Position numbers and translations under genes: made by a program
In this document: one piece after another, positions 16,486 to 25,936 of the stretch
Position numbering within the stretch: the stretch's first letter is position 1
Layout: the number at the start of each line of letters is the position of its first letter
The notes under the pieces: generated by a model
What the model was told of the DNA's origin: nothing
What the model saw: the letters and a program-made list of their open reading frames with translations, nothing else
Databases searched by the model: none
NCBI GenBank assembly: GCA_038329865.1
Contig: JBBQNK010000001.1
Coordinates: 62,001 to 126,000, forward strand
Reading direction: 5' to 3'
Source: JANMES01 sp038329865
Lineage (GTDB): Bacteria > Planctomycetota > Phycisphaerae > Tepidisphaerales > Tepidisphaeraceae
Length of the DNA: 64,000 bases

Positions 16486-17985
16486 ATGAATCAAGAGCTC
16501 ATCGATCGCATCAAGCAGTGCCCGAATCTGCCTTCATTGCCCACGATCGCAATGCAAGTGCTCGACCTCGCGCAGAAATCCGATGTCGACATCACCGAAA
16601 TCGCGCGGATCATCACCAAGGACCCGGCCCTTTCCACCAAGATCCTTCGCACCGTCAATTCCAGCTTTTACGCGCGCAGCCAGCATGTCAGCACGATCAG
16701 CCATTCGCTTGTGATCCTCGGGCTGCAATCGGTGAAGACACTGGTGCTCGGCTTTTCGCTGGTGACGAATCTCAAGAACAATAAATCGAGCGGGTTCAAG
16801 CACCTCGCGTACTGGAAGCGCAGCATTTACGCCGCCACGGCCGCCCGGACCATTGCGGGCAAGATCAATATCGTTCAGCAGGAAGAAGCGTTCCTCGCGG
16901 CGTTGCTGAAAGACATCGGCATGATGGTGCTCGACCAGGTGCTCGGCGAGCGCTACGGCGAAATCGTCGGCAAGTGCGTGACGCATGACGACGTTAAGAC
17001 CGCCGAGCAGGAAGCGCTGGGAATGACCCACGCCGACGCCGGCGGAATTCTCGCCGAGCAATGGAAGCTGCCGCCGCTGCTGACGACTCCGATCGCGTGC
17101 CATCACAACCCCAGCGCGGTCAAGGATGTTTCACTTCGGAAGATGACAGAGCTGATCAGCCTGAGCGGATACTGCGCCGACGTGTTCGTGGACGAAGAAG
17201 CCGCCAAGTCGATCGCCATGGTGCGAAAGCTCTGCCTCGAACTGTACAAGATGACCGAGGCCGACGCCAACGCGCTGCTCGACGAGATCGGCAAGCGCAC
17301 GAAGGAAGTGGCCGGCCTGTTCGAGATCAACATCGGATCCAGCGCGAACTTTGAGAACATCCTGAAAAAGGCGAACGAAGCGCTGGTCGAGATGACGCTC
17401 CAGAGCCAGATGCAGGCCAGCACGTTGCAGGTGCAGAACCAGGAATTGAAGATCCAGGCGACGACTGACGGGCTGACCGGCTTGGCGAATCGCGCCACGT
17501 TCGATCAGTTCGCCGCCAAGGCGTTTGAACAGGCGCAGAGCACCGGCTCACCGCTTTCGCTGCTCATGCTCGATGTCGATAAATTCAAGAAGATCAACGA
17601 CAAGTACGGCCATCCCGCCGGAGACCAGGTGCTGCGCACTCTCGGCAAACTCGTAAAAACCGCCGCCCGCCTGCAGGATCTTTCAGCTCGGTACGGCGGC
17701 GAGGAAATGGCGTTGATTCTGCCCGGCACGAACCGGTCGACGGCCGCCGCGATCGCCGAATCCATCCGCCGCGCGATCGCCGCCAAGCCGGTTGTCGCAG
17801 GCACGAACGCGATCACGGTGACGGCGAGCATCGGCGTTGCGTCATTCGAGCCGGGTCTGCCGTTCCAGGAATTCGCTCAAATCATCAAGGCCGCCGACCT
17901 CGCACTCTACGCCGCCAAGCACGGCGGACGCAATTGCGTAAAAGTCTTCTCCCTGCCGAAACCGGCGGGGAAGAACGCGGCGTGA
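16486..17985 (+). CDS. HDOD domain - diguanylate cyclase (GGDEF) signalling protein
   Basis: A 499-residue cytoplasmic protein. An HDOD domain covers about 8-210 (CPNLPSLPTIAMQVL, KDPALSTKILRTVNSSFY, LAALLKDIGMMVLDQ). A helical, coiled-coil-prone linker (about 285-322) leads into a GGDEF domain (325-490). The active-site loop reads GGEE at 404-407, which is catalytically competent, and RLQD at 395-398, five residues upstream, matches the c-di-GMP inhibitory I-site. It should make c-di-GMP with product feedback. The HDOD part presumably senses an unknown input. It is monocistronic and convergent with the ComF-like gene. Confidence 0.95.
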   Translation: MNQELIDRIKQCPNLPSLPTIAMQVLDLAQKSDVDITEIARIITKDPALSTKILRTVNSSFYARSQHVSTISHSLVILGLQSVKTLVLGFSLVTNLKNNKSSGFKHLAYWKRSIYAATAARTIAGKINIVQQEEAFLAALLKDIGMMVLDQVLGERYGEIVGKCVTHDDVKTAEQEALGMTHADAGGILAEQWKLPPLLTTPIACHHNPSAVKDVSLRKMTELISLSGYCADVFVDEEAAKSIAMVRKLCLELYKMTEADANALLDEIGKRTKEVAGLFEINIGSSANFENILKKANEALVEMTLQSQMQASTLQVQNQELKIQATTDGLTGLANRATFDQFAAKAFEQAQSTGSPLSLLMLDVDKFKKINDKYGHPAGDQVLRTLGKLVKTAARLQDLSARYGGEEMALILPGTNRSTAAAIAESIRRAIAAKPVVAGTNAITVTASIGVASFEPGLPFQEFAQIIKAADLALYAAKHGGRNCVKVFSLPKPAGKNAA

Positions 17986-17990
17986 TTGGG

Positions 17991-18120
17991 GTGGATGGTA
18001 TTTGGTATTGGTTATTTGGTATTTGGTATTTGGTTCAACGAGTATAGAAACGCTCAAATCCGAGAACCGAATTCCCAATACCTAATACCAAATAACCAAT
18101 ACCCAATCCCAATCCCCAAC
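17991..18120. repeat. Inverted repeat made of TATTTGG / GGTATT words between convergent genes
   Basis: The plus strand reads as iterated GGTATTTGG and GGTATTGG units up to about 18034, then a 40-base spacer, then iterated CCAATACC and CCAAATA units to about 18120. The best-matching core is GTATTGGTTATTTGGTAT, present on both arms. It is AT-rich against GC-rich flanks and sits exactly between two convergent genes, so a bidirectional terminator role is plausible. Confidence 0.85.
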
Positions 18121-18127
18121 AAATTCC

Positions 18128-18907
18128 TCAAATCGTCTCAAACGCCCTCCCCTTCGGATCCGCAATCGCCATGACGATCGCGCTTACGCTGGCCGGCTCA
18201 TGGCGGCGGACTTCTCGCGCTAACGTTTGTAATGTCGCGGCCGTGGTGATCACGTCGTCGATCAGCGTGACGCGTCGGCCCTTAATGACCGCCGGGTCGG
18301 CAGTGCCGAAGGCGTTCTTCAGGTTTTCCAATCGCTGGGCGCGCTTGTGCAGCGAAGTTTGGGTCGGCGTGTCGCGTAGTCGCACGACGGCGGGTTTCAT
18401 TTTCGCGCGCGAGTGATTCGCCAGCACTCGGGCGATCGTCTCCGCCTGGTTGAACCCGCGCACCGCGTGCCGCCGCCAGAACAGCGGCACGGGGATCAGC
18501 ACGTCCGTCTCGGCCAGCACCGCCTGCACTGAATCCTGCTCCGAAAGCCGCTGCGCCAGGCGCTCGCCGAGCGGCCAATCGTGGGAATACTTCACCCGGT
18601 GAATGAGGTCCTTCAACGGCGAACTGAAAATCCCGAGCCGGGCGATCCGCTCGAACGGGCGAAGCCCTTTCCCTTCGCAATACGGGCACGGCGCCAGGTG
18701 CTCCGCGAGCGGCATGGCGCACACAGCGCACGCGGGCGCGAACTGCAGCGTCTCGAGTTCGCGATCACACTTCTCGCACCACCGCCAACCCGGCTTGGCC
18801 GGCGATGTGCAGACGCAGCAGATCGAGGGATAACAAAACTCGATGAGCGACTCGCCTGCGTAAGTCAGATGCGAGCGCGCTTTGGAGATGACGGAACGGA
18901 CCGACAT
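18128..18907 (-). CDS. ComF family protein with phosphoribosyltransferase domain
   Basis: A 259-residue protein of the ComF / amidophosphoribosyltransferase-like family. The N-terminal third carries CxxC pairs (CCVC, CEKC, CAVC, CPYC), probably a zinc-binding region. The C-terminal type I PRTase domain has the PRPP-binding motif VTLIDDVITTAATL. In naturally competent bacteria ComF is a cytoplasmic protein needed for DNA uptake; many genomes carry it without known competence. No other com gene is visible in the window. Confidence 0.93.
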   Translation of the reverse strand: MSVRSVISKARSHLTYAGESLIEFCYPSICCVCTSPAKPGWRWCEKCDRELETLQFAPACAVCAMPLAEHLAPCPYCEGKGLRPFERIARLGIFSSPLKDLIHRVKYSHDWPLGERLAQRLSEQDSVQAVLAETDVLIPVPLFWRRHAVRGFNQAETIARVLANHSRAKMKPAVVRLRDTPTQTSLHKRAQRLENLKNAFGTADPAVIKGRRVTLIDDVITTAATLQTLAREVRRHEPASVSAIVMAIADPKGRAFETI

Positions 18908-19030
18908 GGCGTCCGATCTTAAACTGCTTCCAACTGACGGGAAATTTATTCGTGACTCGGTGACAATCTGGCTCGGTTTCGTACCTGCTAGAGTGTTTCA
19001 CCTTCACTAGCCTCCCATGATTTTCGGCGA

Positions 19031-19107
19031 CGTCATCCTGAGGTACTCCGAAGGATCTAGCCGACTGCGAAGGCAGGCTAGATCCTTCGGAGTACCTCAG
19101 GATGACG
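19031..19107. repeat. Perfect 32-bp inverted repeat, CATCCTGAGG family
   Basis: Arms 19031-19062 and 19076-19107 are perfect reverse complements around a 13-base loop. The 28-base arm of the palindrome at 7003-7073 aligns to it with only two differences, both compensated in the opposite arm, so the pairing is conserved while the sequence changes. Confidence 0.93.
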
Positions 19108-19164
19108 ATATTCGTGAAGGTGAACTGCGCTGAAGCAGGCAGACCGCCGGTGGAGGGAACAAAA

Positions 19165-19194
19165 ACGCCGTCCGGGGTTGAACCCGGACGGCGT
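19165..19194 (-). terminator. Intrinsic terminator for the lptF-lptG transcript
   Basis: A perfect 12-bp stem (19165-19176 with 19183-19194) around a 6-base loop. On the minus strand it is followed directly by TTTTTG, so it terminates leftward transcription coming from lptG, whose stop is about 190 bases upstream. Confidence 0.8.
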
Positions 19195-19383
19195 CGCCAG
19201 AAAGAGGGAAGAGGAAACGTTTAGTCAGTCGGCCCGTTGCTAAATCCCATCTGAGGGACGCTCGCAACCACCTGATCACTCCTGACACGTTTGATGTACG
19301 TATTGTTTCGAACAGAAGCAAATCGCCCATCGGGATTGGCCTGATGGCCGATAAATCGTTGCTATTCGCTTGAAATCGGCGTT

Positions 19384-20541
19384 TTAGGACTTCCGCGTGT
19401 GCAGAATATCCAGCAGGTAAATGGAGAACGGCAGGAAGATAAAGACCGGCAGCCACGCCATCATGGCCGGCCAGCGGTCGGCCCAGTCAGGGCCTAGCGT
19501 GTTCTGCCCGGCTAATTGGTGGCTGAGGAAAATCGCACCCATGCAGATGCCGGAAAGCACCAGGCATTGCGTGGCGGCGGACTTCAGCTTCCCCGGCTCG
19601 CGCGTGAGCACGCACGGGATCGCCAGCAGCAACAGCACCACGTTCATCAGCGGCTGAGTAAACCGGAAATGCTTCACCCGAAGCAGGCTCGATCGGCCGT
19701 ACATGTTCGCGTGGCTGGGGCTCAGCAACTCATCGATCTGCGGCGTGGCGAGCAGTTCGACGAAATCTCCGGTTCGAAAAAGCGCCACCTCGCTCGGGTC
19801 GATGTTGCTCTTGTAGAACGGAACGGCCTCATCGGTGCTCCGCGCCGACCCCGGCTGCATGCCGTTCACGCGTCGGCCGTTGACGAGCGTCCACCGCTGG
19901 TTGGTCGCGTCCCAGGTCGCCGAATCCGCGGTGATGTGCGCGACGCCGTTCAATTCCGCATCGCGCTCGATGATGTCAACGACTTTCATGGTCGCCGGCT
20001 CTTTATCGGTAGCGGGCCGATAGAGCGAAGCATTGAGCAAGGCCCGCCGGTTGTCCTGCATGAGCTGGATGGGGAATGCCTTCGGGCCGACGCGCTCGAG
20101 ATCGTCGGGGGAGCGAACGAGCTTGGGAATCAAGTGCGGGATGACCAACTCCTGATCCACCAACAGCAGCGCGTTGAGCAGCACCGACGCGAGGATGATC
20201 GGCATGGCCACGCGAAGCAGCGGCACGCCGGCCGTCAGGATGGCGGCGAGCTCGTTGAATCGGCTGAACCGCATCAGCGTAAACGCCGCCGCCACCACGG
20301 GAATGATCCCGGAGAGCTGGACGAAGAACATGAAGCACTGAAAGAAGTAGTAATCCACCATCCCGCCGAGCATGGTGAACACCGCAGAATACCCACTCAC
20401 ACCTGACTTTCCGCCGATCTCGGCAAATTCATCGAACTTGAAGACCATGTCCATCACCACGTACAGGCCCACGAGTACCATGAAGCTGATCAGGTAATTC
20501 TTGAGAAAGCTGGAGATGACGTAGCGGTCGATGATCTTCAT
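19384..20541 (-). CDS. lptG: Lipopolysaccharide transport permease LptG-like
   Basis: YjgP/YjgQ family permease. With LptF and the LptB ATPase it extracts lipopolysaccharide from the inner membrane and pushes it toward the LptA/C bridge. From the ATG at 20541 it has 385 residues: membrane segments near the N-terminus (MKIIDRYVISSFLKNYLISFMVLVGLY), a periplasmic beta-jellyroll middle, and three C-terminal segments. The start overlaps the lptF stop as ATGA. A METPAKMKIID start 18 bases upstream is also possible. No lptB is nearby. Confidence 0.9.
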   Translation of the reverse strand: MKIIDRYVISSFLKNYLISFMVLVGLYVVMDMVFKFDEFAEIGGKSGVSGYSAVFTMLGGMVDYYFFQCFMFFVQLSGIIPVVAAAFTLMRFSRFNELAAILTAGVPLLRVAMPIILASVLLNALLLVDQELVIPHLIPKLVRSPDDLERVGPKAFPIQLMQDNRRALLNASLYRPATDKEPATMKVVDIIERDAELNGVAHITADSATWDATNQRWTLVNGRRVNGMQPGSARSTDEAVPFYKSNIDPSEVALFRTGDFVELLATPQIDELLSPSHANMYGRSSLLRVKHFRFTQPLMNVVLLLLAIPCVLTREPGKLKSAATQCLVLSGICMGAIFLSHQLAGQNTLGPDWADRWPAMMAWLPVFIFLPFSIYLLDILHTRKS

Positions 20542-22238
20542 CTTCGCTGGAGTCTCCATAGGAGGCCCACCGCAATCGCGCTCACGATCGCGTTGCCGCT
20601 CCAGATGATGCTGATGCCCAGCGGCAGCGGGTCGGTGCTCAGCCAGAATCGGGGCGGGATATTTCCGCACGTGCGCTGCCCGGCGATGATCAGCATGATG
20701 CACACCATCGCCGGGATAAAGCTCAGGGCGAACGCGCTCAGAAAATTGCCGGACTTGAACATCATGCCCAGCGCACAGCCGACCATGCTCAGGATCAGGC
20801 AGCTGAACGCGAAAGCCGCCCGGATGTGCAGTTCACTGGCGATGTCGTTCTTCAGCACGATCAGCTCGCGCATCATTCCCAGCCGGTTTGCTGTCGCGCT
20901 GGGGTTGGACGAAGCGTAGCTCTCGGGCGTGGCATTGTTCAGAACCTTCAGGTTGTCGGACATGGGAACGACAAACGCCTGGCTGATTCCCGCACGTTCG
21001 ACGTCCCCGTCGGGTTCGTGAAGCACGACATTGGAGAGCTCGAGCGTAATGTTGAGCGTCTGCCCGTCGTTGCTGGCGCGGGCTCGAATGCGAACCTGGC
21101 CGGCATCGGCATTCAGCGTCGGCACGCCCTCACGCTCCTGACGTACTGTGATCGTTCGTCCCTGGGCGGTTTGACCTTCTATAAGCAGCGGCTCGCCGTG
21201 GCGCACGATAGTCTCCGAGCCGGTGCACGAAAGCGTATACACGTCGCGTCCGGCGGTGAAAAGCACCCACCGCTTGGGTGATTGCAGGACATCCTGAAGC
21301 GATTTGAGGTAATAGTTCACCTGGTCGTCTTTTCTGAATCGAACGAGCAGCTCGTTGACTCTCTTGCTCTTGCTCTTGTCCTCGTCGAGCTCTTTGAGCC
21401 GGCGGATGTCCATGAACTTGGTGTTTTCCTTGATGAAGGATTCCAGCGGCAGCGGGCCGAACTGCGTTGCGAAGACGCCGCCTTCCCATCCGGCGACGGC
21501 CGTTCGCGGGAACTTCATTCCGCCGTCGAGGGCGGCCGTCATCTGGGCGTTGTCGCCGTTCGCGTCGGTCTTGATGTGGAGCGTCGCTTTGCGGGCCATC
21601 CAGAATTCATCGGGAACGCGCAACCCGCCGTTGGATTTGTCCGACTTCTGGTAGGTGATGATCGTCGGCCCCTGCAGCACCACGCGCTGCACGAACGGCT
21701 CGGCCGGATCGGGCGGAATCGTCTCGGCGTGCTGTGCGAAGATCGTTAGCGCGCTGCCGGCGAATTTAATCTGGTGGTTCCGCTCGATCTTGTTCGCCAC
21801 CAGTTGCGAAAGATTGGAGAAGATCACCTTCTCCACCTTGAGCGTAAACGCCGGCACAATGAAGCAGAGGAAGAGCAACGAGATGATCGCCACCACCAAC
21901 CCCAGAACAATGCCTGGGAGCGCGAGGGAAAATCCAGTGAATGAAATGGTCGGAATCCCGCCGGCGCGGCAGGCGAGGATCTCGCTGTCGGAATTCATCC
22001 GCCCGTACACCACCGTCGCGGAGAACAGCGCCGCGATCGGGAACGAGTACGCCATCATCGACGGCGTGAAGTACGTGAGTAGCTGACCAACCTGCCCCGC
22101 ATCCAGCCCGTTCTGCGTGAGCGGCCGCAGCAGACCGGCGAAACTCATGATGCCCGACAACGCCCCGTTGGTCAGCAGGAAGATTCGAAGCAAGTCCCAG
22201 AAGATGTATTTGAATAACGTTCGACTCATGCGATCCAT
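20538..22238 (-). CDS. lptF: Lipopolysaccharide transport permease LptF-like, enlarged periplasmic domain
   Basis: The 566-residue partner of the downstream LptG-like permease, with family features LFKYIFWDLLRIFLLTNGALSG at the N-terminus, GRMNSDSEILACRAGGI after the second segment and four C-terminal segments. It is longer than the roughly 370 residues usual for LptF. The extra length is in the periplasmic domain (about 140-440), which in this family docks to LptC and the bridge. Presence of lptF and lptG indicates an outer membrane with lipopolysaccharide or a related glycolipid. Confidence 0.9.
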   Translation of the reverse strand: MDRMSRTLFKYIFWDLLRIFLLTNGALSGIMSFAGLLRPLTQNGLDAGQVGQLLTYFTPSMMAYSFPIAALFSATVVYGRMNSDSEILACRAGGIPTISFTGFSLALPGIVLGLVVAIISLLFLCFIVPAFTLKVEKVIFSNLSQLVANKIERNHQIKFAGSALTIFAQHAETIPPDPAEPFVQRVVLQGPTIITYQKSDKSNGGLRVPDEFWMARKATLHIKTDANGDNAQMTAALDGGMKFPRTAVAGWEGGVFATQFGPLPLESFIKENTKFMDIRRLKELDEDKSKSKRVNELLVRFRKDDQVNYYLKSLQDVLQSPKRWVLFTAGRDVYTLSCTGSETIVRHGEPLLIEGQTAQGRTITVRQEREGVPTLNADAGQVRIRARASNDGQTLNITLELSNVVLHEPDGDVERAGISQAFVVPMSDNLKVLNNATPESYASSNPSATANRLGMMRELIVLKNDIASELHIRAAFAFSCLILSMVGCALGMMFKSGNFLSAFALSFIPAMVCIMLIIAGQRTCGNIPPRFWLSTDPLPLGISIIWSGNAIVSAIAVGLLWRLQRR

Positions 22239-22394
22239 CGCGTTCCTGATGGCGATTTGATGCTAGCTGTCAGGGTCATTCCATACAACACGCCCACGGG
22301 CGGCGAGGGTTGTGGATATTCGAGAGAACGCACCAGAAGGCGCCAATTCTCGGCCGAAATACGCTTGAAAGCCGGCAATGACAGAAGTCCCGCC

Positions 22395-23132
22395 CTATCG
22401 CGTCTCCGCCTTCTGCGGCGTAAAGGTGAACCGCTCGATGATCACCTCCAACGGCTTCCCGTCGGTCGGCGGGTTCCCTTTGAACAGCCAGAGGTTGAGG
22501 TGCACGGGCATCGGCTGGTCCGACACCGAGGCCGCCCGCGACGGCGGGGTTGTCCACTTTTCGATCGGCTTCAAATCCTTGTCGCCGGCCTGCAGCATCT
22601 CAAACTTCACCGAGCCTTTGCTCCAGATCATCCGATTCACCGTTTCCGGCAGCGCGAGCTTGAAATCGAACGGGTGCGAGATCAGCTTATCGTGCGGCTT
22701 CACCGGCCAGACCGTGAAATTGCCCGGCGGGTTCTTCGCGTCGCCCCAGCGGGCGAACTCGATGTCGAGCTCGTGCGTGCCGTCGGGGCCTACTTTCGGC
22801 TCGGGGTAGTTGTAAAGGCCGAGCACGATGTTCGGATCGAAGCCGGCCACGCTCGACTTCACTGCGAACTCGTACGTGCCGAACCCGAGCGGCGTTTTGG
22901 TCGACAGCTCCGCACAACTCCCCCCCTTGGCATTTTTCGAGATGCGCAGATGCAGCCGACCGTCGGCATCGACGCTGACATTCTCGCCTGAAAACAGATT
23001 AGGCCCCGGCCCGCCGGGGGCATCGTTGTCGCGCACAATCCACGTTTGGCCGGACCATTTGAGCTCGCCGGCACGGGCGAGCGACACGAGTGAAAGGAGC
23101 ATCACCAGGATGAGGGTAGAATAAATTTTCAT
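22395..23132 (-). CDS. Secreted GH16-like concanavalin-fold protein
   Basis: 245 residues from the ATG at 23132, with a signal peptide (MKIYSTLILVMLLSLVSLARA). The jellyroll strand GTHELDIEFARWG contains Glu121, Asp123 and Glu125, the ExDxE catalytic pattern of glycoside hydrolase family 16 (laminarinases and related beta-glucanases). FGTYEFAVKSS and a C-terminal strand ending in FTF also fit the fold. It probably cleaves or binds a beta-linked polysaccharide outside the cytoplasm. It is 14 bases downstream of an SGNH hydrolase, suggesting joint action on an acylated glycan, as an inference. Confidence 0.82.
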   Translation of the reverse strand: MKIYSTLILVMLLSLVSLARAGELKWSGQTWIVRDNDAPGGPGPNLFSGENVSVDADGRLHLRISKNAKGGSCAELSTKTPLGFGTYEFAVKSSVAGFDPNIVLGLYNYPEPKVGPDGTHELDIEFARWGDAKNPPGNFTVWPVKPHDKLISHPFDFKLALPETVNRMIWSKGSVKFEMLQAGDKDLKPIEKWTTPPSRAASVSDQPMPVHLNLWLFKGNPPTDGKPLEVIIERFTFTPQKAETR

Positions 23133-23146
23133 GGATTCGCTTGAAA

Positions 23147-23782
23147 TCAGTGAATATGCCCCATCAGCCACCCGGCGATGAACGAAGCCTGCTTCTCCCG
23201 GACGGCGTCGTGAAAATGCACGTGATCGCAGTACAAATCCGGGCCCAGCCGCGTGGTGAACGTGAACAGATCAATCATCGGCACGCCGGCGGCGCCCATG
23301 ACTTCGGCCGCGACGTGATTGCACTCGACCACATCCGCGGCGAAGCGGTGGAACTCCTTTGACTTGGCGTTATGCACCGCCTCGTCGGCCGGCGTGGTGT
23401 TGATCCAGACCAGCTTCAATTTCATCGCCTTGGCAAGCGCGACGATCTGCCGCAGGTTCTCCGGGTACTGCTCGGCCGGCACCTGACGAACGCCGGTGAC
23501 GGGATTTCGCTTGATGTCGTGCAGCCCGCAGTTGACGAGCAACCAATCCGCCGCGAGCCCACCGGCCCGCTGCAGGGCCAGGAGAAACTGCACGACCATC
23601 CCCGAGTCCCCGCCGTTGGCGCCCGTCGGAATATCCAGATTCAGCGCCGCCGCCGTCTCGCCGGTCTTGCGTGAATACTGAAACCGCCCTTCCAGGAATT
23701 TTTCGAGGTACGGGTGATACTGCATGGAGATGCTGTCGCCGATGACAAAGACGCGGGGATTCGATTGGGTTGATGGCATCAC
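23147..23782 (-). CDS. SGNH/GDSL family hydrolase
   Basis: A 211-residue esterase-type protein without a signal peptide. The four SGNH blocks are visible: GDSIS (block I, nucleophile serine), GANGGDSG (block II glycine), VNCGLHDIKR (block III, asparagine region) and CDHVHFHD (block V, catalytic Asp-x-x-His). Members remove acetyl or acyl groups from carbohydrates or lipids. It is translated just upstream of the GH16-like gene. The lack of an export signal is at odds with a joint extracellular role, unless the N-terminus is mis-assigned. Confidence 0.88.
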   Translation of the reverse strand: MMPSTQSNPRVFVIGDSISMQYHPYLEKFLEGRFQYSRKTGETAAALNLDIPTGANGGDSGMVVQFLLALQRAGGLAADWLLVNCGLHDIKRNPVTGVRQVPAEQYPENLRQIVALAKAMKLKLVWINTTPADEAVHNAKSKEFHRFAADVVECNHVAAEVMGAAGVPMIDLFTFTTRLGPDLYCDHVHFHDAVREKQASFIAGWLMGHIH

Positions 23783-23844
23783 CTGGCCTCGGAACGCTTC
23801 ATCGGTGCGGCCCGCTTAAGCGGGCCGGGCCAGTGTCGCGAAAA

Positions 23845-25908
23845 TCACAAATGCACCCGCCGCGTGTACACCCACCACTCGATCAGCAGCAGCGGCAGGC
23901 CGGCGGCGGCGATGATCCACCACCATAGTTCAAGGCGCGACTTGTTTTGGCCTTCAACGATCGCCTGGCCGATGTTGCCGGGGGGCTTGGTGATGGGGAG
24001 CAGGTTGCTTTCGTTGTCGTCGAGCAAATTGACAGCGATGCGCTCGAACTGCGGCACCGGCGGGTTGAGCGTGTAGACGCCGACCGTGTTCAGCGCCGGC
24101 AGTGCGAAATCACCCGAGGGCGGAATGGCGACTGTCTCGTGCGTGCCGCCCGGTAAAGTCAGGTCGATCGATTTCAGATTCGGGTTCGCCAGCCGCTGCA
24201 GGTTGGACCGCGGGATTCTCGGCGTCGAGCCGGGCGCGAGCGATTCCCGCACGTCCATCTCCGAGCCGATGGCCATGAACTGGATCGCCTGCTGCATGAA
24301 GACCGGGAAACTCTGCGTGAGCGGCCAATTGCTCTGCAGCACGTCGAACGCGACGACGAGATGCGTGCTGCGTCCCTCGCGGTGCAGCACGATCAGCGGC
24401 CCGGCCACGCCGTCGACGAGCACCTGGCTGTCGATCGTGGGTTTGAGCAGGACGGCCTCGGTCGCGCCGACCTTGCCCAGGCTCAGGCCGCGCAGGATCG
24501 GGTGGTCGCGCTTCCAGTCGATAACGCGCACGTCCTGCATCATGGTGACGACGCCGTCTTCCTTCGCCGGCTGCAGTTTCACCTCGGGCGGAGGATAGCA
24601 GCCGAAGTAAATGAACGAGCCGGCCGGCGGCAGCGTCTTGGGCGAGAAGCGGTCGAAGATGATCACGTCAGCATTGATATCGCCGGGCGCGACGGCGGCG
24701 TACGCTTCGGGCGTGACTTTCTTTACGTCCTTGAGATTGAGGCTGTTCAGCGCCAGCTCAAGGTACGGATTCTGCCCGTCCGTCACGTGCATCACCGACA
24801 GCTGCTTGGGCGGCGGCACGATCACCTCGGCGGCGTCGTCGGCGGCGAGCGTGTCGGCGTCCTTGTTCATCTGCTCGACCTTGATCACCGCGGCGGTCGT
24901 GAGATCGATCGTGAACTCCGCGCTCTCGCGGCCGAGAAAGTTTTTGTCGACTTCCTTCTTATGCGCTTCGTCCTTAAGCCATTCCGGATCGGTCCAGCGT
25001 TGCGGGGCGAGCGAGACGGAGGCAAATCCGCCAGCCTTGGCGACGAAATGCAGATAGCCGGGATGGTCCGGGTCGATCGTGGCGACCGACAACTGCACCT
25101 GTGAATCGATCGGCTTAGGCCCGTAGTTCGCCAGCCGCGCGAAAATTTGCACCTGCGTCGGCTGCTCGTAATTTCGCTTGGCCGACAGCGCGACCACGCC
25201 GATGTTCCCCGCCGTCGCCTTGCCGATCGGGAAATACTGCACGTTCCCGTTGATGTTCAGGTCCTTGGCGTCGAGCACGCGGCCGTCGGAGTAGAGAAAG
25301 ACATCGGGCCGCGAAATCGCGCGATTCTGTTCCGGCCGAAAGTTCGATTGCGCCTCGGCCAACTGGTAAGCGAGCTTCAGGCGGCTGCGGCGATCGGTCG
25401 GCGTGATGTTGTCGATCGCGCGCCGCAGGGCCGAGCCGTCGGACGTGAAGCTCTGCACGGTCTCGGCCGAGTCGTCGAACGCGATGACGCAGGCGGAGGA
25501 ATTGCGGTCCATGGAGCTGACGATTTCCTTGGCCTTATCCTTGGCGACATCGAGCCGGCTCTTGCCGCCGTCGCCGTCGGTGGCGGACATGCTGGCGGAG
25601 CGATCGATCAGGATGACGGTGAGCTTGCCCGCGCCGGGCGTGTAATTCACCACCGGCCGAGACAACGCCAGGCAAAGCAGCAACAGCAGGAGCATCTGCA
25701 GGAACAAGAGCAGATTCCGCCGAAGCCGCTGAAACGGCGCATTGACCTGCAGGTCCTGGATCGCCTTCTTCCAGAGCAGCGTAGAGGAGACAGCCATCTC
25801 CCGCCGGCGGAGCTTGAGGAAGTAAAGGAGCAAAAGCAACGGCGCAACAATCGCCGCCGCAATGGCGGCGTTGGCGGGGTTGAGGAAGTTGGGGAACCAG
25901 TTCAGCAT
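23845..25908 (-). CDS. BatA-type VWA domain membrane protein
   Basis: A 687-residue protein with the N-terminal BatA / aerotolerance-regulator segment: a membrane helix (15-31), LKLRRREMAVSSTLLWKKA, and a second helix (66-83). A VWA domain follows with MIDAS DRSAS (Asp102, Ser104, Ser106), then a long region without known motifs and a C-terminal helix with a basic tail (WWWIIAAAGLPLLLIEWW). In the MoxR-DUF58-VWA systems such proteins are thought to act with a MoxR chaperone in assembling envelope or metal-containing complexes. It follows the DUF58 gene. Confidence 0.92.
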   Translation of the reverse strand: MLNWFPNFLNPANAAIAAAIVAPLLLLLYFLKLRRREMAVSSTLLWKKAIQDLQVNAPFQRLRRNLLLFLQMLLLLLLCLALSRPVVNYTPGAGKLTVILIDRSASMSATDGDGGKSRLDVAKDKAKEIVSSMDRNSSACVIAFDDSAETVQSFTSDGSALRRAIDNITPTDRRSRLKLAYQLAEAQSNFRPEQNRAISRPDVFLYSDGRVLDAKDLNINGNVQYFPIGKATAGNIGVVALSAKRNYEQPTQVQIFARLANYGPKPIDSQVQLSVATIDPDHPGYLHFVAKAGGFASVSLAPQRWTDPEWLKDEAHKKEVDKNFLGRESAEFTIDLTTAAVIKVEQMNKDADTLAADDAAEVIVPPPKQLSVMHVTDGQNPYLELALNSLNLKDVKKVTPEAYAAVAPGDINADVIIFDRFSPKTLPPAGSFIYFGCYPPPEVKLQPAKEDGVVTMMQDVRVIDWKRDHPILRGLSLGKVGATEAVLLKPTIDSQVLVDGVAGPLIVLHREGRSTHLVVAFDVLQSNWPLTQSFPVFMQQAIQFMAIGSEMDVRESLAPGSTPRIPRSNLQRLANPNLKSIDLTLPGGTHETVAIPPSGDFALPALNTVGVYTLNPPVPQFERIAVNLLDDNESNLLPITKPPGNIGQAIVEGQNKSRLELWWWIIAAAGLPLLLIEWWVYTRRVHL

Positions 25909-25936
25909 TGCAAATCAAATCAATTCAAAATCAATA

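Larger units (their letters stand above)
18908..19383. other. 476-base intergenic region with palindrome and terminator, no gene
   Basis: Between the ComF-like gene and lptG. It holds the perfect 32-bp palindrome at 19031-19107 and the minus-strand terminator at 19165-19194. The remaining 190 bases before the lptG stop would be its 3' untranslated region. No convincing reading frame is seen; the 119-residue minus-strand frame through it spans the terminator and has no protein-like features. Confidence 0.6.

Noticed and set aside
17991..18120. Tandem words that might be taken for a CRISPR array
   Set aside because: Units are 7-9 bases, vary in sequence and have no spacers of uniform length; the arms are inverted, so it is a palindrome and not a CRISPR. 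No cas gene is near.
19097..19456. 119-residue minus-strand frame over the lptG terminator
   Set aside because: It covers the terminator hairpin and the end of lptG in another frame, and resembles no protein.
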